A DNA stretch of 64,000 bases, from the NCBI GenBank assembly GCA_946122785.1, contig CAMGYJ010000011.1, positions 2,666,001 to 2,730,000 on the forward strand, read 5' to 3'. The position numbers and the translations under genes were made by a program. Position 1 is the first letter of the stretch; each line of letters starts with the position of its first letter. The notes under the pieces are model-generated. The model did no database searches. It saw only the letters and a list, made by a program, of their open reading frames with translations, and was not told the origin of the DNA. The stretch is from Linum tenue. Taxonomy: Eukaryota > Streptophyta > Magnoliopsida > Malpighiales > Linaceae. Shown one piece after another: positions 11,154-21,432 of the stretch.

Positions 11154-11310
11154 GGGCTTTCTGGTTGGACCTCTTGTTTGGATTAAGCTCGATGGTTTGT
11201 GAAAAGGTGGAGCAAAATTGGAAGAAAAGAAAGCGCAGGAAGGATGCGGATTACACGGAGAACGTGGCAGAGTTGGTCAAGCCGGTCAACCTTGAGGACA
11301 AGGTTGGTCT

Positions 11311-11324
11311 GAAGAGGGAGGAGA
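11311..11324 (+). other. Polypurine tract of element A
   Basis: GAAGAGGGAGGAGA directly precedes the 3' LTR start TGTTAGAAA. Together with the primer-binding site it defines the plus orientation of element A. Confidence 0.8.
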
Positions 11325-13364
11325 TGTTAGAAACCGATTTTTGTAGGGTTTCTTGATTTATTAATATAATTATTAGGGCTAATACCACCGGGAAACCCGA
11401 ACTATTGACTTTTTGTCATTTGTGTCCTAAAGTATTCGATATGACATTTGTGTCCTAAACTATTTTTCCGTTAGAGTTGACTAGCGTTGACCGTTAGTTT
11501 TTAACAGAAAGTCTAGTCAGCGCTGACGTGGCATGTGATGTGGAATTTTATCTTTTATTTTTATTATTTTTCCATAAAAAATGAATAAACTAACAAAAGC
11601 AAATTAAAAGAAAATTTAAAAAGCAAAAACTCAAATCCGCATATCTGCATCTCCTGGGAAACAATGAAGAAGTTCAAAAAAAAATTCACTTTCCCGACGA
11701 ACAGAGGTAGAAGAGAAGAAGGACGGAGACTCAAGCTTCCCTCTCCTCCTCCACAACCGCAGGCCGTCTCTTCAACTCCCCCATGCCCAAAAACTTGGTT
11801 CATCTTCGGCAAGCTCCTCCACGTCGGATCCGCCGCCGCTGCATCGATCGCCCACCCCCAATTCTTCTTCTTTCCAACCACCCGCCTTCGCTGGATCAAT
11901 CTCCCACCCCCAATTCTTCTACGCAATCACCCGCCGCCGCTGCATCTATCTACCACCCCCAATTCTTCCTCGTAGAGCGCGGCGCCTCACTGGAGGAGAT
12001 GGCGGCGACTGGGCTGCGTACTCTGATGATGGCGATGGTGGGCTTTAAGGGTTGGAGACAGAGACAGAGTAGGAAGCGAGGAGGCCGTGGTCCGTTGTAG
12101 GACGTCGTCTCCGCTGCTTAGAAGACTTCATCGAAGTCGGCGCTAACCGTGCTACCTGGCGTTGTTTATTGTCTTGATGATGGCCAAATCTGCCTTGTAG
12201 AGCCTGATTTCTGGACGGTGATGGATGGGAGAAGCTTGCGGTGCCTCACGGTGGCGGGAGATTGTCAGCGACTTGGTCTTAGCTGACATCGACGTAAGAT
12301 TCCAATCCTATTGAATTAGAAAATAGAAAACACAGGGGAAATTAGGGCTCCAATGTCTACCTCATCTGCTTCATGTTTGCCTAGGGTTTTTGATTGTCCT
12401 CTAATATGTCGTCTGTGTGTTTCTAAGGAAGAGGCGAAGAAATATGTGAAGGAAGGAACCTTGCTACAAGGAGAAATACTAATTCAAACCAGATCGTGTC
12501 GGGGGCGTCTGGGTTCTTTGGTGGGGAGCTGGGCAACGATGTCTAAGGGGGGAAAGGCAAGCCCCGGGGACGGATTGATTGTTCGATTGATTGTTTGACA
12601 GCGGCGAAGAGAGCATTCAGCGGCGGCGGGGATTTATGGGCTACAGCAGCGAAGAATTTTTTGTTGCTTTGGTTATTTTTTGCTTTTTCAATTTTAGTAT
12701 TTATTTAATTGTTGGGATTGATTGCTTGGGTGAGTTCATATATATATATATATTAGTTTTTTTAATTTTAGTATTTATTTAATTTTGAATTAAAAATATG
12801 AGGTGTCAATGACATGGCATCTGCGTGGCTGCCACGTGTTTGCCACGTCAGCAAAAGTCAACATCAAGTTGACCACCGTCTAGTCAACCGTTATATATAA
12901 CGGTCAACAAAATTGTTAGGACATAAATGACACAAAACTATAATAGGTTGGGACACAAATGTCATATCGAATATTTTAGGACACAAATGACACAAAGTTA
13001 ATAGTTCGGGTTTCCTAGTGGTATTAGCCCTAATTATTATTAGGGTAATTATCAATAAGGTTAGTAGTCATTTAATAGAATTAGGTTTATCATTAGGGTT
13101 TTCTAGTATTTTCCTATATATATGTACTTTGGGTCATTTGTCATATTAAGCAGAAGTTAATAAAAGAATTATCTCCTTAATCCCTCCCTCTCCCCATCCT
13201 CTCAATTCTTGACCTCAATCCCTCTAAAGGCTTAGACCGATTCTCTTCGGTTCTTCACCAAATTCTCTTGTCAAATCCCTAAATCCCCAATTCTGTTCTA
13301 TAAATCCTAAATTCTCAATCTGTAGATCTGATCTAGAAACCCGTTAGAATTTTTGTTTCTAACA
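11325..13364 (+). repeat. 3' LTR of element A, split by a Mutator-like element
   Basis: The LTR runs 11325-11375 and resumes at 13031 after the MULE, ending TTTCTAACA at 13364. It keeps the TATA-like stretch near 13114-13124 that the 5' LTR has lost. Confidence 0.85.
11376..13030. mobile_element. Non-autonomous Mutator-like element (MULE)
   Basis: A 9 bp target duplication TAATTATTA (11367-11375 and 13031-13039) flanks inverted ends of about 85-90 bp beginning GGGCTAATACCAC. The ends hold repeated TGTCATTTGTGTCC-type motifs. The 1655 bp element has no transposase. Its middle (about 11650-12600) is clearly more GC-rich than the ends, as in Pack-MULEs with acquired DNA, and holds three imperfect copies of a motif containing CACCCCCAATTCTTC (about 11850-11965). 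No captured gene is recognised. A short (TA)n run lies near 12739. Confidence 0.92.
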
Positions 13365-13616
13365 GTGCAGGTTAGAAGCTCTCCGGAGAAGCAGAGATGG
13401 GATTGATAATCGGTATCCAAAATTGAGGAATGTTTTCAACAACTTGAAATTCTAACAACAATATTTAAAAAAAACAATCTATACAATCAAACTGATGAAG
13501 AAAACCCACACCAGCATTACGTTCCTCTGCAACATCATCATGACTCTCGAAGTCATTTCCTCCAAACATCATTTACAGGCATGGTGAGGAGAAGAATACA
13601 TTGCATCCTCTTCATT
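13365..13616. other. Unassigned flank between the transposon nest and the peptide gene
   Basis: AT-rich sequence with no gene or repeat boundary that I recognise. Part of it is probably the 3' UTR of the minus-strand peptide gene. Confidence 0.4.
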
Positions 13617-13933
13617 TTAGCCATGTCCTTCTCTGCCAGAAGGGTTTCCCTTAGCAGTCATTTCTTCATCTGTCCACATATATATAGATATGAATGCATT
13701 AAGGTTTCTAAAATATATTATTAAAATTCGATTCAATTCAATTTGACAATGAAATTTTGGTATTTTCAAATAACTTTTATTAACAACATACCATCGCCCC
13801 GGAAATGGGAATTTCTTGAAATTATTCTATTAGCGAATGCATTCTGAGCTCCAAAAAGCAGAATATGCATCACGGTTGCCAAAAGCACGACAACAATGAC
13901 GAACTTATAACCGACGCTATTCCTTGCCATCAT
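13617..13933 (-). CDS. Small secreted peptide precursor (64 aa, two exons)
   Basis: Exon 1 is 13792-13933 (start ATGATG at 13933) and exon 2 is 13617-13669 (stop TAA). The 122 bp intron has GT and AG borders and joins in frame. The first about 34 residues form a signal peptide: a basic start (MMARNSVGYK), a hydrophobic core (FVIVVVLLATVMHILLF) and a small-residue end (QNAFA). The remaining 30 residues are hydrophilic and end with GNPSGREGHG. That tail recalls processed plant signalling peptides with a Pro-Ser and Gly-x-Gly-His ending (PIP and CEP types), but the match is loose and I do not assign a family. The size, secretion signal and conserved-looking tail suggest an apoplastic peptide. 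The product is inferred from sequence only; a chance ORF is less likely because splice sites, signal and stop agree. Confidence 0.6.
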
Positions 13934-14441
13934 CTTTAGCAACGTCTAATAACCTTTTTTTGTTTTTACTTCGAATCAGAGGGCGGGAGGGGAAAAGAAT
14001 CATTCATGCCTCTGTTAGATTGTGCTGCAAACATGAGGAACCATTTGGTACGAGTTTATACGGACGCGCCACTTTTCGCAACCAAAATTTTGGTGGTTAA
14101 TATGTGTAAACCTTGAAATCACCTTTCCCTGAATTTCTACCCTTCCTCCCTCTCCACCATCCATCTTTTGGCATGAAAATTAATTACCCTGTGGTAACAT
14201 TTCGATGCCCTTCAATAATTGGTGCATTTTTAACGCCATATCGCTTTTCCATTCAATAATTGACTAAAAATTTGACAGCCACGAAGAAACAAACCAGAAA
14301 TGTCTATTTCTGTACACATAAAGTTAAGTGCTTGATGATGGACAAGTCAACATAGGCGAGCTAACAAAGAGAACACGCTACTTGTACTGTCATGACGAGT
14401 TTCAAACAGTTCTGAGGACTTCAGCATACTCGGCAACAAGT
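13934..14441. other. Intergenic: peptide-gene promoter side and 3' flank of the next gene
   Basis: It contains the upstream region of the peptide gene (minus strand) and the probable 3' UTR of the minus-strand gene that ends at 14442. I see no repeat boundary or RNA gene here. Confidence 0.4.
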
Positions 14442-16164
14442 CTAGCGGATCAGTCTCCAGGCTTGAAGCATGATTTCGTCGTTTACGTAAGGTCGGAGTG
14501 ACCACATCAGGCAGTAGCTCTCTAATTCCCCTGGGGTGGAGTTGAGATTTAACGATCCAACAATCTTTTCCTGCACAAGAATCATCCATTAAGTTCAGTT
14601 TGGAAATGACAAAATGACAACAACTCTATGGTCGGAGTAAGGAAATCGTCACAAGGCTGCCGGAGTGAGCTTAAAACCTGCATCACATAATCCTGCTTCA
14701 GCATGCTGTATATGATCCCAACCGACGAAGAAATGAACATTACTTCACGCTGTTGCAGGTCACCTAGTGATGGCTCCTCCTGTTAGGGAAGAATGAAGAT
14801 ATCTTTGAGCCACGAAACAGCAGGACTTGAACAGATGCAATGTGATGTTAAATGAAGAAAGAAGTGCCTGAATGCATCTAACGTCCGTGAAACATTGAAA
14901 AAAGCGCGGTTTTTACTTAATGAAGCCAAATTTCTTCCCACCTGATGTAAATGCTGTTCGTCCAGTTGGTCACAAAGATCTTCAATTTGCAAAGGTGGTA
15001 ATGAGCGATTATAACTTTGAATTGCAAGCGTCAGATCCTCCATGAGATCCTCAACCTCATTCAGTATGATTTTGGCTGTAACAACCATCTTGCATAGTTT
15101 AGATAAGAGATTTCTTCAATAAAACAAGGAAGTAAAGTAAACAGATAATGAAGATCAATGCTTGACGATTCGAACGAACTGAGACATGAATTAACACCAC
15201 GATTGCTACAGACGAAATAATGCAGTAATAGCTAATAATGCATTCAGTTCTCAACCCTTGCAACATATTTTTTCATGCAAAAAGACTGCCAGTTTCCAAA
15301 AACCAAGATTGGTACACTTACAGATGTAGTCATGTAGAAGCTAAAGCATACAACTTTTTGGAAAGATTTACAAGGGGGATCAAACTTAAAACCAGTGCGA
15401 AAAAGTCAAGTCAAGAGCAAAAAACGTGCAAAACTGAGGTACCAAAGCGTGGAATACACTCAAAGCAAGCAATGTGTAAAGAGCAAACTACCTTTGCTTA
15501 GATGCTCAAGCAATCCCAGATGACAAGTCCTTACTTCTGCGCCCAAATAGTTGGAAAGAAGAACAAAATAACAATCCGTCTCAATAAGGAAACGAATCAT
15601 AAGAATAGTGACGGAACAAGGAACCTATAGGTGAACTGCCTTTGCTTACACTTGCTCGTATTCTGCACTCTGTCAAGAGTGTTGCAGCAGCCGGCTTGGA
15701 TGTATGATTTCATCCTCTTCGTGTCATTAGCACTTATGAGCTTGCTCATCAATTTCGATTCCATGTCTATGGGAGGTCGCCGAAGAAAGTCTGTGCTTAA
15801 CAAACAAACAAGGGGAAAATCAACAAAGCAACCAGCTTTATATACTAGCATAACCGAATCAGAGAAGGTAAGAAAAGCGGCGCCCCAAAAAAAGGGAACC
15901 CACCAAGGGATTGCTGAAACCCACTGAGATATCTATTTGCAACGGCACCAAGCTCCTCAAGCTTTGCGACCCTGAAATCAAACGCCACCAGCCAATTCAG
16001 AAACTACCAAGACACTCCAACCACGAAAAAGGGGGAAAAATGGTGGAAGTCGATATAATTAACCTCGTCAAGAAGTCCTCGAATATCTGCTGAGTTTTCT
16101 CCTTCAATCCACCTTTTGATTCGTTCCCGTTTTCATTTGCCGCGGCTGCAGTTACCATTGCCAT
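14442..16164 (-). CDS. Uncharacterised plant protein, DUF7795-like (236 aa, seven exons)
   Basis: Exons on the minus strand: 16164-16064, 15971-15904, 15790-15652, 15529-15492, 15075-14942, 14779-14678 and 14570-14442 (stop TAG). All borders are GT-AG and the phases join to 237 codons including the stop. The protein is mostly helical and soluble, with no signal or membrane segment. Recognisable stretches are EKTQQIFEDFLTR, FLRRPPIDMESKLM, YSMLKQDYVMQEKIVGSLNL and LESYCLMWSLRPYVNDEIM. I recall these as features of a plant-specific uncharacterised family (DUF7795 in Pfam, name from memory). The start ATGGCAATG is preferred over an upstream in-frame ATG at 16209, because a duplicated copy of this region shifts that upstream ATG out of frame. 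It shares a divergent promoter region with sequence reading rightward. Function unknown. Confidence 0.8.
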
Positions 16165-17125
16165 CGGAAATTTCTCACAGAGTAATTTCTCCGAACACCT
16201 GATAGGCAATCGAACTCACCCTTCTCCCTGCAAAATCAAAAGGAACCTCCTCAGTAGAAACAAGGAAATAGTGCTGGTCGAATCTCTCTCTTTCCCGGCT
16301 ATCCTTACTCTGAGCCCGATCCCGCGGTGGCGCGGCGGCAATGGTGGATTGGCGGCGTCTTCCCTTCCTCGATCGAACCCAACGTTTGCTTCCCGTTTTT
16401 TTTTTTTTTTTTTGGTCATACGGAAGGACCCGTTTTCTGTTTCTTTCCTACATTTTGTTCCCCTCTCGTGGTTGGGCTTCGGCCCAGGCCCGTTAATGTC
16501 GGCCTAGCTCAAAGATCCAATTTTGGCCCAACGCGGTAAAAACCATCCGCACGTGATTCGTGCCGTCCTTCTGTGTAAAGAAATACGAAATCGGATTAGA
16601 ACAGAAAAGATTAAAAACTTAAAAGAAAAAAAATATAAAATTCCCGGAAGTGGTTTTAGCAAAAGATAGAAGAAAGAAGAATTCACCACCAAATCTCTTA
16701 TTCTTCCTCTACTCCCCCGTCTCCTTCCTTCTCCTCCACCGTCCCCCTTTCGCCGCCGCCGCCAACAAATACAGAGCTGCCTGTGATTCCTTCTCGAAGC
16801 TTCTGCCGCATCGTCCATCTCCCGAAGCTTTTCCCAGTAAATCATCTGGTAATTTTCTTCGTTCTTCTACAGCGATGGTATCGCGAGGCTATTCGTTTCC
16901 TCTTTTCCTCTTCTTTTTCGTCGGATCCTCCTTGAATCTAGATCGGTTGTGAAGCGCCTGAATCTTGCGCTGTATTCATCGTTTTTTTGGATTGGAGCTC
17001 TGTTATTGATTTATGAGTTTGGCTTTGCTCGATTGGTTAGATCAATTGAGCAGGAGGGTTTATTAATTCGACGGATGATTCATCAATCGAAGGACTCGTT
17101 GAGGTTTTCTTTGAAGTGTTTCTTT
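15566..17125. repeat. Direct duplication block, copy 1
   Basis: 1560 bp nearly identical to 21347-22855. It spans exons 1-3 of the minus-strand DUF7795-like gene, the divergent promoter, and a rightward 5' UTR-like exon with its intron start. The homology starts at AAATAACAATCC and stops at GTGTTTCTTT. Copy 2 lacks a poly(T)-rich stretch of about 35 bp and has scattered single changes. Confidence 0.93.
16165..16848. promoter_or_regulatory. Divergent promoter and 5' UTR exon, copy 1
   Basis: This lies between the minus-strand DUF7795-like start and a rightward transcript. It carries several GGCCCA/TGGGCC 'site II' motifs (about 16470-16535), known in plants from promoters of ribosomal and mitochondrial genes. 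The rightward 5' UTR-like sequence ends in a donor (CATCTG|GTAATT at 16848/16849). A pyrimidine-rich acceptor (GGAATACAG, ending about 17143) lies just beyond the duplicated block, before the ATP synthase ATG, so this promoter probably drives that gene. Promoter activity is inferred. Confidence 0.5.
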
Positions 17126-17195
17126 CTGGAATACAGACATACCCAGCTGACCCGAACTGCTGCTTTCAAGAACAGAAAAGGGAAAAGTTTCGAAG

Positions 17196-18832
17196 ATGGG
17201 GAAGATGGTGGCTCTCAGGTCTCTATATCGTGCAGCTTCTCGTAGATCTTCGATAGGCTTCGCAGCTGTTGCCGGCAACCAGCTCCTTCACCATCAGTCA
17301 GCTCCTCGATCCCTGTTCACTCTCTCTTCCGCCACCGCTTCTGCGGATCCCATCGCTTCCGGTAATGCCTCTTTTTGAACCATACTTCCGGTTATGGGTT
17401 TGGGCGCTCTGAGTAGTTATTTGGTTATCAATTTCGTCATCACGCTTGGAGTTATTATCTATAACCTGGTTTGGGGTCTTTTGAAATTCTGGGTCGATTT
17501 GTGAGCGAATTTGGTGAACTGGGTTGAATGAATCTGAGGTAATAGGAAAATGAAGTTGTTGCCTTTATCTGAACATTGCCGGGTATGTGTGAGAGGAATT
17601 TTCTTTGGTTCCTGTGTCTAGCTGTATAATTTTTTTTTTTTTGTAAATTGTCTAGCTGTAGAATTGTACCCGCAATTGTCATCGATGTGAAATTCATCAA
17701 GGCTTATGTGAATTAGATGGATCCAATGATTGATTTTATCCACAAACGACTGTCTGTGTGAAGTTGATGCTTACCTTGGTAATGATAGTTCATGCCTCTT
17801 TTAACGTGGTCTTTTCTTGGTCATGCTTGTTGTTAGGTTCTCGGTCTCCTTTGGCAATCAATATTGGTAGCAAAAGATCTTATAGTGAGGATGTGGCACA
17901 CTTGCCCGAGATTAAGGACCCTGATGTCTTATGTGCTTTCAAGGACTTGATGGCTGCAAGTTGGGATGAACTTGATGCGACAGTCATCCATGATGTGAAG
18001 AATGCTCTATCGAAGAACACTGATGACAAATCCGGTCAAGAGATATTGAAGAATATTTTCCGGTCATCTGAAGCTGTCGAAGAATTCAGTGGGATGGTCA
18101 TGTCTCTAAAGATGGAGCTAGATGACAGCATTGGGATGAGCGGCGAGGTATGCTCATGGTTTTTCATTTGAAATTCTTAGTTCTATATTTTGTATTCGTC
18201 AAATGGTTCTTGAAGGTTAATAATACTTTGTAAAAATGTGTGGCACAGGATGTAAAACCGCTAACAGATGATTACGCAAAGGCAATCCGCATGTTTTTTG
18301 AACGATACTCTGCGTATTTGGAGTCATTTGGACCTGATGAGGCCTATCTGAGAAAGAAAGTAGAGATGGAATTGGGTTCAAAGATGATATTTTTGAAGAT
18401 GAGATGTGCTGGCCTCGGATCAGAGTGGGGCAAGGTATTATTACTTGCTCAATTTTACTGAACGCTAATTAACTGAAATTTACGATTTAGATTATTGCTC
18501 CCTCAATCTAGCACCTTTTGCTTTCATGGGTTTCTAGGGATGTTTTCTTTCCATCTGTTTTGCCTCAAAATGCTTCATGCATTTGCATATTGGTATCATC
18601 TTCTTTTTAGCGAGATTAGCTCGTCATGGCTTTAACATTTTAATGATGGTTACTGTTTTGAATCCCAGGGCTTACTAGCTTTTATCTTTTCAGTTGTGCC
18701 TCTTGAACTGTACTTGGCTGTACTTTTATGCATATTTTGAAAGCAAGCCTAAATCACTTGGTCCTGTTTTTGCAGGTGACCCTGATTGGTACTTCTGGAC
18801 TTGCTGGATCTTATGTTGAACAAAGAGCTTAA
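17196..18832 (+). CDS. MGP1: Mitochondrial ATP synthase 24 kDa subunit (plant FAd-type)
   Basis: Exons 17196-17361, 17837-18147, 18249-18434 and 18776-18832 join to 239 codons plus TAA, the usual length of this plant family. Residues 1 to about 60 are Arg/Ser/Ala-rich without acidic residues, a typical mitochondrial presequence. The mature part shows HLPEIKDPDVLCAFKDLMAA, ALSKNTDDKSGQE, DDSIGMSGE, KKVEMELG, MRCAGLGSEWGKVTL and GLAGSYVEQRA at the C-terminus. These match Arabidopsis At2g21870 (MGP1), a plant-specific subunit of mitochondrial F1Fo-ATP synthase. Only 70 bp of its own upstream sequence remains before the duplicated promoter block ends, so its promoter appears borrowed. The symbol is taken from the Arabidopsis homologue. 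Confidence 0.92.
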
Positions 18833-19345
18833 AGTCCCGGAATCTGTGATCCGATTTGGCTTAGTTGCGAAAGTTTTTCTAGCTTGGAATCTGTGTTTGT
18901 CGATGGTTTCTATCAAGTTGCTGATCTTGGAAACCTTTTAAAGTGGAGTTCGATTGTAGTTCAATAAAAGCTTAGTTATTTCAAAATTTGCATTGATGTA
19001 ATGTTGTTCACGTCATTTCAGTTCCATTTAGCTGTATTTCACTGGAAGCAAAGGTTTCTTCAAGCAAATAAGGCCGGCAACTTTTTTTTTCCTTGTGTTG
19101 GTGTATAATAATCCTGGTTGTTTCCTTAGCAGATCATCGAAAACTATCTCATAGAATATTGATGTTTGTACAATGAATTTCTTGATGGAATAGGACTGAA
19201 CTTTTGATTTTCAATCTAGAATCTGATACGTGGGAATAGACATGACAATATGGCAGAACAATAAACTTTGCATCCTTCCGCAGCAGTCTATCTTATTCTC
19301 AAACTCTTCCAAAGGTTCTCGTCTTTGTTGCAAGTTGCAAGAACT
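18833..19345. other. Intergenic between convergent genes
   Basis: It holds the 3' UTRs of the ATP synthase gene (plus) and of the minus-strand gene ending at 19346. AT-rich; no repeats or RNA genes seen. Confidence 0.5.
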
Positions 19346-20079
19346 CTAAGGCAACCTGGCTGATCTAGTGCCTTTCCGCCATAGCCAGGAATCAGAGGGA
19401 GACTTAGGCAGAGGTGGGAGCAAAACAGCCTTCCTGCAGAGACCGAATGGCCACCCTTGGCAGTGGCAGAGCTCCTGCAATATCGAAACCCGCCTGTGAA
19501 AACTTGGGAACTCCACCCGACTCAAGCTCGAACACCTCGACAACAAGTTTGTCTTCACCGTGAAGAACTCTTCGCCCCCCTTGCTCAACCCGCTCGAACA
19601 ACACGAAAGACAGCTCCCAACAGAGAAGAAATCTTCATCCTTTTCAACTTCTCCATCCTTCTGCTTCTCAGGACTAAAGAGCAGTTCCCCTGAAAAGCTA
19701 TCTGTGATCACAAACACCTTCTGCTTCAACTTCTCCATGGCTCTGCTCCTGATTGCTGACACGACAACCTGAAAGAAGAAACAATATAGTTATTTTCATA
19801 AAGACAAAAACAAACTCATGCGTGTTGTTTTTTGTATGTCCGTACAGGAAAATTGGAACGGTTTGAAGAAGTGGAAAGTACTTCGTGTTCATCAAGATCT
19901 TCGAGCTCAGTTGTCGTGTTGGGAACATAATCCTCATCCTGCTGCTGCTGGAGAGAGCTTATGTGGCCGCCGCAAGATCGACAGATGGAGAAGGCATCTT
20001 TGAGAGTTGAAACCAGGAGGAACTTGCATTTCTTTGATGGGTTTTGTGGGGGTGGCTCTTCCTGATAGAACACACCCAT
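19346..20079 (-). CDS. Uncharacterised plant protein (218 aa, two exons)
   Basis: Exon 1 is 20079-19846 (start MGVFYQEEPPPQ) and exon 2 is 19768-19346. The intron has GT at 19845 and AG at 19769 and joins in phase 0. The C-terminal half carries a compact motif that I recall from small plant proteins of unknown function: EEFFTVKTNLLSRCSSLS, then ILQELCHCQGWPFGLCRKA and LLPPLPKSPSDSWLWRKG. The N-terminal half has a CxxC-like CRSCGGH and a Gln-rich run. There is no signal peptide or membrane segment. I cannot assign a function. The gene lies inside the segment bracketed by the 1.5 kb direct repeats. Confidence 0.75.
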
Positions 20080-20450
20080 TTTGATTCAGAGAAAGGAATT
20101 AGACAATACACAAAAAAGCTAAAACTTTGGTGGGGAAACTGATGCTTAACTTGGCTATAAAGAAGAAAGAAAGAAAGGGAGGAAGTGCAAGCACCATGGA
20201 ATGTGGGGGAAGGGAAAAAGTCTCAATCTTGAGTTGATGTCCAAATTGACCTCAAAGCTTGATGGTGGCTTTGCAGCTGCTCACCTCAAAGATAGTGCTA
20301 AGAGTGTTCTTGTTGTTGACTTAAGGGTAAAGATAAAGTTTTTAAGGGCACAAATCAGAAATTACCCACTTGAGACAAGGTGCTTATTTCGTCACTTTCA
20401 ATCACCCACTTTGAAGATAAGCCTTGTTGTGGTGAAAAAGAGACAAGACA
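20080..20450. other. Intergenic, promoter side of the 19346-20079 gene
   Basis: It contains the upstream region of the minus-strand gene. No further gene is seen; the next minus-strand fragment ends at 20451. Confidence 0.4.
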
Positions 20451-20850
20451 TTACACCAAACTGTGTGTGACTGGTTTTCCTTGCTCCTCTTGACCCTCTG
20501 GTCTATCATCATGCTCTGGATTAGTGACTTCAGCAGTAATCCAAAGGCCTATGTTCTCCGAGAGCACTGCCCAATCGGATTCCAGGGCTTTTACCAGCAA
20601 TCCTACAGAACATGCAGGTAAGTGAGTAAGCAAAATGACCCTAGAACAAAGAACAATTCCCATGTATCCTATAGACTTCATGCAGCTAATTGTTTGGTTT
20701 TTGTTTTTCACTTGGAACAAACAATAGCCTTGCAAGGAGAGCGAGATACCAGCTTCTTCCTGAACAAAAGTTGAATTCCCTCCTCTATTAAGATTAATTG
20801 ACTGCTTGACTTCTAGTAGCTTCTCATTGCGCCATTTTTCAACTGCTTCT
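20451..20850 (-). pseudogene. 3' fragment of an unidentified gene (two last exons only)
   Basis: Two exons are read on the minus strand: about 20848-20750 and 20602-20451 (stop TAA), with GT after GAAGCTG and AG before GATTGCTGG, joining in phase 1. The peptide includes VEKWRNEKLLEVKQSINL, FVQEEAG, ALESDWAVLSENIGLWITAE and an acidic tail. It reads like a conserved protein C-terminus, but I do not recognise the family. An acceptor (GGGAGCAG) precedes the first exon, yet no upstream coding exon is visible before the duplicated block starts at 21347. The gene therefore seems cut by the rearrangement. Confidence 0.55.
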
Positions 20851-20859
20851 GCTCCCAAA

Positions 20860-21346
20860 ACAAGAAAATGAAGAAGCTAAACTAGTAAGATATAAATATT
20901 CCACAGTGTAGGAGCTCATTTCATATGCCACAGTTGACACATAAATACCATCACGGGAGAGAATAGTGTATTTAACTTCAAAGCTGAATGGCTTTTAACA
21001 GGCTATATAAGCAAATTGCTGTCATCAGGCAGTTAATATAAGCCATATTTACATGGCTATACGTGGGCCTACTTAAAATCTAAGTGCATATCTAGAGTGA
21101 ACTAATCCATGAGATGCAAGAACGTAACAGCAACCATAATTAGAGCAAAGGGTAAGCGCACCAAAAGTGTACCCGATAAGTGGGGTGAACAGAACAAGTT
21201 AGATTGTCACAACCATCACCATTTGTAAAAGAAAAGGTTACCAGCTTTGCACATAAGAGTTTTTTTCACGGATAAACCCATGAGTTTGGGTTTGGAATTG
21301 GCAAAACCTGACCCAACCCGACCCATTGCCATTCCTATAGGAAACG
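20860..21346. other. Non-coding tail of the inserted segment
   Basis: AT-rich, probably intronic to the truncated gene. Near 21290-21340 it contains AACCCGACCC-like sequence resembling hAT subterminal motifs, close to the junction with the second repeat copy. No gene seen. Confidence 0.4.
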
Positions 21347-21432
21347 AAATAACAATCCGTCTCAATAAGGAAACGAATCATAAGAATAGTGACGGAACAA
21401 GGAATCTATAGGTGAACTGCCTTTGCTTACAC

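Larger units (their letters stand above)
1821..13364 (+). mobile_element. Small non-autonomous LTR retrotransposon ('element A') carrying three nested insertions
   Basis: The LTRs lie at 1821-2141 and 11325-13364. The 3' LTR starts TGTTAGAAA and both LTRs end TTTCTAACA, a perfect terminal inverted repeat; the 5' LTR start has mutated to TTTTAGAAA. A tRNA-iMet-type primer-binding site follows the 5' LTR and a polypurine tract precedes the 3' LTR. Without the inserts (2156-5182, 6015-11164 and the MULE) the body is only about 1 kb and has no pol, so the element depended on proteins from elsewhere. The flanks TTTCA (left) and GTGCA (right) do not form a convincing target duplication, so one end may have been rearranged. 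Confidence 0.85.

Noticed and set aside
1816..13369. Target duplication for element A
   Set aside because: TTTCA on the left and GTGCA on the right share only two positions; I do not count this as a duplication.
16165..16209. Upstream in-frame ATG (16209) as start of the DUF7795-like protein
   Set aside because: The duplicated copy has a 2 bp deletion between the two ATGs, and the downstream ATGGCAATG has a better context and composition.
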